Below, in pieces: positions 47,606 through 57,689 of a stretch of DNA of 64,000 bases. Location of the stretch: positions 299,130,464 to 299,194,463 of the forward strand of contig CM077116.1 of NCBI GenBank assembly GCA_039619475.1, given 5' to 3'. The notes below the pieces were generated by a model. That model worked only from the letters and a program-made list of their open reading frames with translations. It did no database searches and had not been told where the DNA came from. Position 1 is the first letter of the stretch; every line of letters begins with the position of its first letter. This DNA comes from Icerya purchasi. Lineage: Eukaryota > Arthropoda > Insecta > Hemiptera > Monophlebidae. The position numbers were made by a program, and so were the translations under genes.

Positions 47606-50600
47606 GTTGTTGTTATTGTTATTAATAGTAGTAGAGTGGTATTAACATTATTCTTAATCGAAAAATCATTTTGTTACTTTCATAGAATTTCGATTAACTG
47701 GTAAGCTGTTGTATAGGCTTCAGATTATATATTCACAATTTAGCTGCGCAGCAGTTGTTTTTATTGTTTTTATTGTTTTTATTGTTTTCATTTTTGAATA
47801 ATTTATAATTGGGTATTCATAAATATCTGGTATGCTTCGCAGGTATATTTAATTTGAAATGGGTTTAAGGGGTAAAATGAAAATTAAGAAAAAACTAAAA
47901 AAATTATTGTTAATTGTTTAAAAATGTAATTTTGTTTTTGCTTGACGCGTCAGAAGTTGGAATTGTTTTAATTTTTTTTTGGTCTCCCAACAAAGGAGGA
48001 ACCCGTATAAAAAATACAGTAGATTATCTAGAGTAGCATGCAATTAAGAATGGAGACAATGAAGGAACCGAGAGAAGGAACAACATAGATGGAAACGAAA
48101 GAATATAAGTAGGAATATTGATTATAAAGCAAAAAGTGCTTAGCTAATAGATCGGAATATTTCAAAAGGATGCGGTTAGAAAGTGCTTTCTTGATTACCA
48201 CTAGGGAAAAAGATATAAAAAACAATAAGCCTACTTTGTCGGGATGAGACAAAAGCTACAGTTAAAACGACGGCGACATAAAGAAGAAATAATATAACGT
48301 CAAAGAAAAAATAATTCGAATGCGGTGCGTTTGGAAAAAGTTGTAGATCATTGAACGAACGCGAAGAATGATGAAATTACAAGAAGGGTAAATGAGAATA
48401 AGTTTATTATTCATAAAACACATGTTTAGCATCGGCGATGATTAGAGAAGTTTATTGTTATCCGGAACTGGGGAAGAATCGAAAAATATAGCTCGTACTG
48501 TCGCAACAGACACTCCGTTAAAAGAAAGTGGAACAAGCTGCGATATAACTATTAAGTAGGGTATAAAAAGGATGTTCCAAAGCGCACTATGAGGAGAACC
48601 TTCGACTCTACAGTAAAAAAAAAAAAAAAAGAGAATAAAAATAGGATAAGGAGAATTAATAACTGTAATGGAATCTGAATAGTTAAATACTGTAAAAGAG
48701 ATTTAGATAAGAGGATAGAAAATAAGTGAAGAGAGGAAGAAGGCAAAATTAAAAGTAAAAAAGTTTATTATGAGGTATAGTTTGGCTGAGGGGGAATCAA
48801 GCGGTCCACTTAATTCATAAGAAAGAATTTAGGAAAAATCCGCAATTATGGACAAGTAAGAAGGAAGAGTCGAGGGAGGGCGTTTATAAGAAAATGGTAA
48901 CTTAAATATGATCAAAAGAGGAGAATGTTATCACCTCTAGCGTCGTAGATTGCAGGGAGTTCATTTAAGGACTTTTAATAGATGAAGGCAACAATTTTGA
49001 ACACCCGTTTAGTTTATCAAGGAGAAAATATGCATTATAGGCGAAGGAATACAGTATAATCCACTTTGATTTGTGAAGGATAATTTTAAGATATAATAAT
49101 AGGATTTCCTTTCCATTTCACTGTTGAAAAAAAATTTAAGTAAGTTTGATCTTCTTTTAAGAATCATCATATTATGTAGATGTAGTTAATATACTCTAAA
49201 AAGAACAGTCGACTTTACCGAATAGAATTACCAACTGAAGGAATATAGAAATGATGTTTAAAGATACATTTATTAAATTCGGTAAAATTTTAAAACGGTG
49301 CAAATCGGAAGAAGAATGATAAAGAACCGCGGAGTTGTTTTCGTTTACAGAAATGAGATTGCGAAAAGTGGAACAGAGAAGTATTGCAAGGAAATCAACA
49401 GGAAAGATTAAGCGAAGAAATATATTAAATAAAATTTCACATTATATAACCAACGGGTTTCGGTAACATTATGTAAAATTGTTTAAACATTTCGTTTTAG
49501 TGTTATATAGAATTTCTCTACCCACACCGTAAACATAAACCTATTTTTTTTTATATAGGACGACACGCTATCAAAGAACACCTCTGTCTAGCAGTATCGT
49601 TGAAGAGAAAACTAATTAAAATTTAATGAGATCAGATTTCGACCATATGAATAGGAACAGCGAAGAAGGGGTTTATTTGCGGGGGTTTTCGAGTATTATC
49701 GAAAATTTCACCCATCGTCGTCACGGAGTTTATTATACTCACTCATCGATGTTACAATGATCCCGGTAAACTACCAGATACACTCGTAACGTTAAATAAT
49801 AACAATAACGCGTATAATGGGAGCCTCTTGTTTTATGTATCGATAAATATTATTTAAATTGCCGTATCGATAAATGAGCACGGTAAAGTCATGCGCAGGC
49901 GGACACGTCTGATTACCGTGTGTGAACACGCAGTTTTATCGAAACGATTTTTAGCTAATTAAATGAAATATTGTTCCGTGGCATATGAACAAAAATTAAC
50001 TTTACATAATGCACTGTCAATAATTATAGCAACACAAAAAAATTGCAGACATTCAGGTAGTCTAAGACCGAGACGAAATAAGTCTCGAAACGGGCGAACC
50101 TTATTCTACCTTTCCCGATAAAACGTATACTCGCCATAGATGAAGAAGCAAATCCTAAAATTCAAATTTAAAATACAATTATTACGCTTTTAAGATGAAG
50201 TCATTTCATCGGTCTAAAGTGAGTGACCGAATTGAAACTTGCAGCGCTAGTGGGTAACTGGCCTCGGATTTTTTTATTATAGCCTTTTATTTAACCCGGT
50301 TTGTCCTTCTGTCTGTCTGTCATTCTATCTGTCATTCTATCTGTCTGGGAGGAATCTTGCGAACGATTTTTCACATACTTCCCGATGAATTAAAAAAGTG
50401 TCCTTTTGCAGAAATGCTTGTTATAGATGACAGTACAATATTATGCAACATCCGGGTTTCCAACGTCAAAGTTAGAACCTCGGGGTGCCGAACTAGGGGG
50501 AATTTCGGAAACGATTTTTCACCTATTTCCCGATGAATTAAAAGAGTGTCCTTTTGCAGAAATGCCGGTTATAGATGACAATACAATATTATGCAACATC

Positions 50601-53600
50601 CGGGTTTCCAGCTTTAAAATAAGACCCTCGGGGCGCCGAGAGCTAGAAATGTTGGAAATTTTTTTTTTTTTTTTTTCGGGCATGTGATATGTCGCGCTGG
50701 AAATATCGTTATTTGTCGAAAAAAAAACCATATTTTATTTCTTTAATGAAACTTTCAAAGTTTTAATATGTAGCTCCCCCTCTTTACGACGCGAGCATTA
50801 TAGCTAAATATTTTTCGAACAAGGTTGAAAATATGCACAAGCACGTATATTTCTTTGGTCTGGAATTTCCAACTTTAAAATTAGCCTCTCCTCGGGGCTT
50901 CGAAAGCTCGAACTTTTGGAAAAAAATATATTTTTTTTTCCGGGCATGTGATATACCGTTGGAAAGAGTATTTGTCGGAAGCAAATTCGTATTACATTTT
51001 CGTAACGAAACACACTAGACGTTTACTGAAAGTTTAAAAAATCACAAAAAAACGACGTATAGCTCGTGGTTCAGCTTTATAGCTAAAAATTTTGAACGAG
51101 GTTAAAAAAATGCGCATCCTTGCGTATTTCTCTCCTTTGGAACATTTAGGTTTTCAACATTAAAATCAGACTATTAGAGCGCCAAAAGCTCGACAGTTTC
51201 AAAAAGATATTTTTTTTTTTTTTTTTTTTTTTGGTTGTGTGATATATTAATGGAATGATCGCTATTAGTCAAACATTGTGTTTCATGTGCTGAGGATTCC
51301 GTACATGTATTGTATGAAAAACAAAAGACAATATAACTGAAAGAATGCGATCCATTATTTAATAATAAAATGTAACACAAATTTCTGTAAATGTCCTGTA
51401 ATCAATGAATAAAATAAAGCAATATAAAATACAATTCTAAATTTATTGTTTTTTATTGAAATACATATGTAGTGTCCAGATTAAAAAAATAAAACAAATA
51501 AAAAATAAAAAAATAATTTTTTTTTTAAAGATAGCCTTTTATTTATGCACTAAAAAGTAGTACAAAATAAGTTTATTAGTGTGCGACTACCAGATACGCA
51601 TCTTAACATTAAAATCTGAAACTACAAAAAATATTCTAAAAAATAAAAGTGGGGGGGGGGGTCGCAGATTAATAATTAAATATTTTAATATTATAATACA
51701 TCCTAATGCAAAACTACAATCAATAATGGTTGTTCCATTGTTGTGCATCACAATACCACACACACCGAATATTTTTGTAATTACGGCTCCCCGCTTTTAT
51801 TTTTTTCGGAATATTTTGTACTTTCAGATTTTAATGTTGAGATGCGTTAGTCGCACACTAATAAAGTTGTACTTTTTAGTGCATAAATAAAAGGGTATTT
51901 TTAAAAAGTTTTTTTTATTTTTTTTAAAGATTTATGCGCTTTAATGATTTAATAAAATCACAGTAACCGTATATATTCGCAATTTACGAACATACGTACA
52001 TACATAATATGTATATTTACGTTGTCGTGGACGGATATGAATGTTTGACAAACTTCGATTTATTTTTATTAATTATAAGAACGCGAAATGTACGAAATGA
52101 AAGTGAGAACGAAACAGGTTTAAGCTTTACTAAGCTTCGGTTGAAATTTTTTGCTGAAAATAACTTCGAACTACTAAATACATGAAATAGTAGCGTTCAA
52201 AAAAAAAACGTTCGTTATTGAAGCGAAATGAAACGATAGCGGTTAAAAATAGCCCCCCCCCCCCTAAATCTTCCGAAATTTTAAGCCTGTCTGTCTGTCG
52301 CCCAGCTACATCTGAAATAATCCCGCGCATTTAATAATTACGATAGGCGATTTAACGTATTAATAAGTACAGTTTCTAATTAGAACCTTACCACGATTAT
52401 CGAAAATAGTATTTTATTTTTCAACTCGATCGCGCCGTTTAACTGCGATATGGCATCTAGCGCTTCTAACGTATCAACGCGACCTTGCGAATAAAGGTTC
52501 CCGTAACAACGAACCAATCGTGGAGCGCTCAGTTCCCTTTAAAAGAACAAAATACAATTATCAATTTAACGAAAAAAGGGACACTTCTGTTGACGAGCAA
52601 CATTCGCCAATCGAAGAGTCTTTAATGAGTTCGCATTTAAAATTTGGAAAAAACGCAGTTACGCTAACGAATTTGAGCGATCGAGGTAGTAACAGAAAGA
52701 AGATTAAGACGAAATATTGTAATTCGGGCATTACGGGCTTTCATTAATGGACCCGTTATGAAAAGGCAGGATACGAATGTAAATTCCAAAGTAATTGTAT
52801 ATCTGGGTCATTTGAAATCTTGTTACAATTTTTTCGGCTGTGAAAAAAAATGATTAGTTGCTCGGCTTCGATGCTACGGCTTTACATACAAACGTGTATA
52901 CGGAGGTAGCAGAAATGATGGAATTTGGAAATAGATCAACAATAAAACTTACCAATTCGAATGTGTGTTCATGTTTAAAGACATTCTCACGCTTGATATT
53001 AATGTTTTTACGGAAGATTTAGAGAAGAAAATTGTCAATAAATGCTCGAACGTGCTGTGGTTGATTGACAAATGACAGCGTGCAAAGAGACGTGATGAGA
53101 GTTCTCGTCTGACTCTTAGCGGAGCATAGAGTTCACCGTGAAAGAAAAAATGAAATGTGATTGAAAAAAGATTAATAATACAGCGGGGGGACATATTTAT
53201 GTTTCGAAAACCGATTATTTATATGCAAATAGGATGCTTTTAAGGCACTGATAAAGAGGACAGGACAGAAACGGCAAATAAAAAAAAAAAAAAGAATAAC
53301 GATTAACTTGATAAATGAATTGGAGAATTGGAAAAAACATAAGGAAATCAGCGGTGATAAGAATTCATCACGAAAGTCACGCTGCTATTTTTAAAAACGA
53401 AAAAGGGTCTGAATCGGTCGAATTTTAAAATGAAACAAAATTCGACCAGTATCTAACAAAAAGAAAAAAATACGGGAAAAAAAAACAAAAACGGTTTACT
53501 TCAGTTACATAGAACGGGTGTATTATTTTTTTAAATTACACATATATCCTTATATGCTGCGTTTACCTTTCACTGCAACATACGGACAAGTACGTACATG

Positions 53601-56600
53601 TACAGATAGAGTCAGCAAAAGCCGAGAATTAGAGAGAATCTCATTTCTCTTTATTTCCTACGTGTTATATAATGTGAACTTTTAACATTTATAAATTAGA
53701 TGTGTTACAGCAGAAGAAAGCCTACGTGTAATTTTTTTTGAGGGCGGACTGTTTCAAATATAAATAATTGTGTGACAGAAGGGTGTAGTCTATTCGTAAA
53801 CGGGGTTTTAGTATCGAATGTTAGACTCTCACTCTTGTTTTTATTTGCTCTCATAAATATGTGTGATAATGCAGAGAGAGAGAGAGAGAGAGAGATGGAT
53901 TTTCTGGTGAATCTATATCATTGAATGTGTTCTGAGTCTCCATATATACCTTGACATGACTCGGAAACCACTATAGAAACTTCACAATTCTCCTTGCGCA
54001 GTTCGCATAAAAACTGCTTCGAATTAGTATTATTGTCGAGCTTTTGCTGTCTCGTTGGTTGTAAGGAGAGGTTAATACGTTAAGCAGCACTCGTAAAGTT
54101 GTCCAGATGATTCAGTGTGCTGGACTATAAGTGACTCCGAATACTTGCGCATCCTAGAAAAGCATTATTCACAACTGGACACTTTCGAAATTTTATTCAT
54201 TATGAATTGTAAAAATTCGACGATCAGTTTGCGTTCCGAAAAATCTTTTTCGTATAAAAATAATTATTTATTTATTAGTAACAAGAAAACGCATTTAAAT
54301 ACAATACAGGAGTTGATGCTTGTGTTTTTTTTCAAAACTTTCCGAAAACGGCGTAAACTTATTTTATGTTTTTAGAATTCTGTATTGAATTTCCTATATA
54401 CTAAAATCTTTGAAGATTTCAAAATTCACGTTCTCTATAACAAACCAGTTAAGATGGAGAATTGTAAAAGCTATAGTTATACTTATCAAGACTAGACTAA
54501 AAAATAATTTTTTTTTTTTCTCTTTTCTTTAACTTACTGATTCGTAGGAATATGATTATGCAAAGCTTTCGTAAGCGACTCAATTCGGGTTTTGGCACGT
54601 TCTAACTCGGATTTGGTAGTTTCCAATTCCGCCTGCAAGCCGATTAAATCTCGTCCGGTTTGGGTGGAGATAATGGACGCAGATCTTGGACCGCAACTTG
54701 CGCAAACATTTGTTATGTCTATTTCAGCTGGTTTCTCTGAAGACCAATCCCAGTTTGCAGCTGTACAAATTACATCAATAAATTATAAATAATATACTAC
54801 TTCTTAGTTTTCATGTAAATTATATTTCGTCCAATAAAATACTATGGATAACCGGAATTGAGCGACATTTGAAATTCGTTTGCATCCGCTAAGAACATTT
54901 TTATTGCGTGTGTGTGTGTGTGTAGTACAGTAACTTGGAAATAACTAGAATAATTTTTGAAAAAACTCAGTTTGGTTACAGAAAAAAAAAAAAAAAAAAA
55001 AATCTAAACGTCTTGCAGTGATTTTGTGTATCCTATGTGCTTGATTAATTTTTCAATTTTTTTTTTCCCTTAATATATACATTTCGTTTAGCTTCATTAT
55101 ATAAAGTAACGGGGTTTGGGTGATGAAGAAAAAAAAACTTTGTTAATATCAAATGTGTACTAGCAAAAAGTAATCAAAGATTGGAGATTTAGAATAACGA
55201 AAGAAGGTATTTAGATTAGGAAGGAACAGAGGTTACATGGAAATTGGTTGTTCTGATAATATGACAAAAAAAAAAAAAAAGAAAAAAAAGATAGTTAGGA
55301 GAAGAAACAGAAAAGGCCGGATTACAGATCTCACTGAAAAAAGCAACGTACACCACTAACGTAAGATAGACTCCGAAGTGTATGAAAACAAAATTCATTT
55401 AAATATTTAGGAGAAATATTGTGTAATGCGCTAAACAAACAACACTAAACATAACAACGAGATTGAAATAGTAAGAAAAATGATAACAGCCTTTCAGATA
55501 ACTAAAAATTTATAAAATAATTAAGCCGCAATAACGCCTTTACGTACCAAAGTGTCTCGCAATGAACCGGTAAACAGTGTTAAGAAAGGTAATGAGAAAA
55601 ATCTCTGTACCCAAGTACAATAATGATGCATAAAAAAAAATACTAAAGAGTAATAATGAAATAAATGAAGGAGTTGAAAAAAATGATAGGTACAAGTAAG
55701 AGGAGAATAGTATTTTACGGGGGCATCTTAAAGAGGTGAAATGCGGAAGATTAAATAAAAGGATATTTCTTCGATAAAAACCAGATTATACAAATGAGGT
55801 GGGTTTGTAGAACTTAAAAAGACGTATAAGAAGCGTAGATAGTAGTAGGCTAAGTTGAAGGTAGGAACGTATGTAACAAAAAAATAAACACTTTGAAGGT
55901 TTTAAGAGGAAAACGGGTAAAATATGGACAGAAGAAAGAACAGTGCACGGCTAAGACGTGGTTCCTGTACTTTTTTTTTTTTATTTTATTACAGGTTCGC
56001 CAGTGAGGACATTAGCCCTAGAAGTGGGAAGAAGGATAAAATAAAGTTATATTCTTAAACGTTTACGGATAGAGGAAAAAAATAATTCGAATGAAGGAAA
56101 TGAGAGAATATAAGGGAAGCATCGATAAGGGGAGTGGAATAGCGAGTTTTAGTAGAGTAAAAGGACGACTGTTCAACGGAAAAAGTCGAACATTCGATAG
56201 AAACAGATGAAAACCGAGAAATGATGCAGGAAGGAGACCATGATTAAAGCGAAGGCAGCAGATAGCCGAAATTGCGGAACATTTAAGAGAGGTCAAGTAT
56301 CTCAAGAAAACCGTGAATTGGAAAGAAGAGATGGCTGAATAGAAAATGAATAAGAATATAAGAATTGAGTCACAGTCTTGAGTGAGTGTCACTTAAGGAA
56401 AGAAGAAGAATATTATGAGTCGAAAAGGTGCCCAAAAATCTGCCATCGGAAAATGCGCTAATTTATTACGCTCAGTGCCTAAATGACATCGGTAATTCAC
56501 AGAAAATCGATCGAGTGAAAAAGGAATAGATCTCACGGATGACGGAGCGTACGAGAAGTATATTACATAATCGAAAGTCCCCAGATGGTCTAATAATAAT

Positions 56601-56960
56601 AAAAATCGAAAATTCGAAAATAAACAAAAAAACATTCGAAAATTTACTATAAACATTTAGTTTTTACATACGATATCCTGAGAACGACCGGGGAAACCTT
56701 AGTTTCGGACAAAACGATTAACTTTGCCATTCATATATATCGTCTTTGTATTTTGAATAATTTTTAATTCGATTTCGTTTTCGCTTCCTTCTAAATTTGT
56801 TTTTTACTTATATTAATGTTTAATGTGTGTAATTAAATGAACGAAATAATAAACATACCGGAAGTGGTGGAATGACGATCTCTTTCTGGTGGGCTTTCAG
56901 AACTTGATCCAGTACTTAATAGAAGTCTTGTTCTGGCGCTACAGTTACTACTGGACCGAA
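40439..56960 (-). CDS. Mitochondria-eating protein (MIEAP/SPATA18)-like, six 3' exons
   Basis: MIEAP is a p53-linked protein controlling removal of damaged mitochondria. Minus-strand exons: 56960-56859 (Ser-rich, RSSSNCSARTRLLL), 54760-54538 (two CxxC-type cysteines in NVCASCG and a coiled coil, LQAELETTKSELERAKTRIE), 52527-52392 (LVRCYGNLYSQGRVDTLEAL), 47343-47176 (LAFRSSQALLSQKMEQVKQL), 42312-42196 (LWATLYDYPCLKTCTGLLQY) and 40606-40439 (YVLEYEQRMFRRDLHVRHHM, then YLWPALLEGPSGPCVHKAVV, stop TAA at 40439). Phases join exactly (1, 2, 0, 0, 0). About 303 residues are covered. The last exons resemble the MIEAP C-terminal domain, where human has SxSYSQARLDA and a YHVWPALME block. The assignment is from memory of the family and moderately sure; that it is a real spliced gene is very likely. 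The 5' exons were not found to the right. Confidence 0.78.
43150..43390 (+). mobile_element. tRNA-derived SINE, copy 1
   Basis: Contains GGCTACCAAATCAGAGGTGT, TTATCGAGACTTGTCTCGTT and CTCTCAGGTTTATACCTAAT, shared with copies at 45600-45905 and 57430-57670. The head resembles a tRNA, with a box-A-like (TAGCGCGGTTAAGG in copy 2) and box-B-like (CTTGTTTCATTCCC) order. The body continues for about 130 bases beyond the tRNA-like head. Confidence 0.7.
45108..45500 (+). repeat. Copy C of the TA-site interspersed repeat
   Basis: Begins AACTCGGCCATTTTGGCCTC and ends GAATTACGTTGTAATT, between TA-rich flanks. The CAAGGGGC stem seen in copies A and B is deleted here. The interior has three tandem TTAGGGACGTTTT units and repeated CGTTACATAAAATTGGGACA units. 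The minus strand keeps most of the small reading frame of copy B (NFDHFIQSIEEKVTEMKAR). Confidence 0.85.
45600..45905 (-). mobile_element. tRNA-derived SINE, copy 2 (longest)
   Basis: On the minus strand from about 45900: AGATAGCGCGGTTAAGGTGC, GGCTACCAAACTGGAGGTGT, GAGACTTGTTTCATTCCCGA, then CTCTCAAGTATATATGTCTA and the body TCTGAAATAAAATTGAG, GGAAAGTAAAGGCGAGG and CCCATTAAGCTCAGT. The head carries split pol III promoter-like boxes A and B. Both head and body are shared with copy 1. Confidence 0.75.
47573..47604. repeat. (TTA)n microsatellite
   Basis: About ten uninterrupted TTA/ATT units followed by GTT units, in a MIEAP-like intron. Confidence 0.95.
47976..49000 (-). pseudogene. LINE 3' portion with RNase H remnant, in MIEAP-like intron
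   Basis: The strand bias (purine-rich plus, pyrimidine-rich minus) matches the LINE at 60.7-64 kb. Minus-strand text CNFIILRVRSMIYNFFQ corresponds to SDFIILRIRCLVHLLS in the better-preserved RNase H domain at 61.0 kb, and IIADAKHVF to IISDSMSVL. It ends near 48030 with a serine/isoleucine-rich tail like that copy, followed by a minus-strand A-run at about 47976. Badly decayed; the right limit is approximate. Confidence 0.6.
50338..51260 (+). repeat. Cluster of GCGCCGAAAGCT-family repeats including a 148-bp tandem duplication
   Basis: Two direct copies with 148-base period start at 50363 and 50511 (shared words TTCCCGATGAATTAAAA, GTGTCCTTTTGCAGAAATG, TATTATGCAACATCCGGGTT). Further degenerate units follow at about 50830-51020 and 51100-51260, each with a CTCGGGG.GC.GAAAGCTCGA core, a long T-run and GTGATATACCGTTGGAAAGA-like text. 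The unit also occurs singly at 10.0, 11.3 and 38.8 kb. It opens with CTGTCTGTCTGTC repeats at 50310. Confidence 0.8.
51534..51895. mobile_element. Tc1/mariner-type MITE with inverted arms of about 115-120 bp
   Basis: The left arm (GCCTTTTATTTATGCACTAA to about 51655) and right arm (reading inward from 51895, CCCTTTTATTTATGCACTAA) are inverted repeats over about 115-120 bases at roughly 85-90 percent identity. Shared words include TTTATTAGTGTGCGACTA and ACATTAAAATCTGAAA. A TA dinucleotide lies at each outer edge (51532-51533 and 51896-51897), as expected for Tc1/mariner. A G10 run sits at the inner end of the left arm. No coding capacity. Confidence 0.9.
53872..53896. repeat. (GA)n microsatellite
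   Basis: About twelve uninterrupted GA units in a MIEAP-like intron. Confidence 0.95.
56063..56656 (-). pseudogene. LINE RNase H/C-terminal fragment, decayed
   Basis: Minus-strand frames show NYRCHLGTERNKLAHF, an eroded version of the W.PSH.G..GNE.AD.LA block of LINE RNase H domains, followed by CLRFNHGLLPASFLGFHL, which parallels LRFGHSALPFSRFRF in the plus-strand copy at 61.3 kb. It lies about 200 bases downstream (in genome order, left) of the MIEAP-like Ser-rich exon, so it is intronic. Identification rests on weak similarity. Confidence 0.5.
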
Positions 56961-57429
56961 CTGTTTGAACAAAATGTAATGTATAATTTAATATTGATCG
57001 TACTCCGTTAGTTTTAAAATAAATTTCTGCGGTGAAAAATTTTTAAAAAATTCCAAAGCATTAATAATATATTCGACTAATTTTATTTACAACATGCATT
57101 ATCGCGCATGATAATAAACGGATCGCGGATCAACGTCCACACACACCTTACCGTGAGTTGATAATCGGTGATAACGAAGTTAAAGAGATATTAAAGAAAT
57201 CGGAAGAGACAAAGTTGAGATTTAATAAAATGGAAGATAAATGGAAAAGAAACTAAATGAACAGAGTTTAGAGCGTAAACAACTGAAAAATTGTTGAACA
57301 AGAGAAAGGGTCATGTAGAACTCTATAGCTGAAGATGAAGTAGTGGAGTGCTGCAACAGAACAAGTTTTGTAATAGAAAGAAAAAGATCTCATATCTTCC
57401 GTCATATTTTTGAAATGATTAAAGTAAGT

Positions 57430-57670
57430 CCCTATACCTTTGACAGCGTGTGTTGAAGATTGTAAAGCTTTTCATAATGTACTAGTAGTGTTTTTCTACT
57501 TGGGATCCGTCTTTACGCCAGATTTGTCTGGTATAACCAATATTCGAGATTAGATATAAACCTAGGAGCGATTTGGATAGCGACACACAACTCCCCAAAA
57601 TCTATGATACCTTCGGTTTGGTAGCCAACCAACTTAACTACATGGTCACTGCGCTCCCTTACGAAATGAT
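57430..57670 (-). mobile_element. tRNA-derived SINE, copy 3
   Basis: On the minus strand: AGTGACCATGTAGTTAAGTT, GGTTGGCTACCAAACCGAAG, ATCATAGATTTTGGGGAG and CTAGGTTTATATCTAATCTC, followed by GGCGTAAAGACGGATCCCAA, matching copies 1 and 2. It is the most diverged of the three. Confidence 0.65.
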
Positions 57671-57689
57671 AGGGTCGTTTTTCTTTTTT

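Noticed and set aside
54592..54792. Plus-strand 66-codon frame
   Set aside because: It is the complement of a well-supported minus-strand coiled-coil exon.
57120..57180. Minus-strand GTAAGG donor-like site that might mark a further MIEAP-like exon
   Set aside because: No open conserved coding sequence precedes it.
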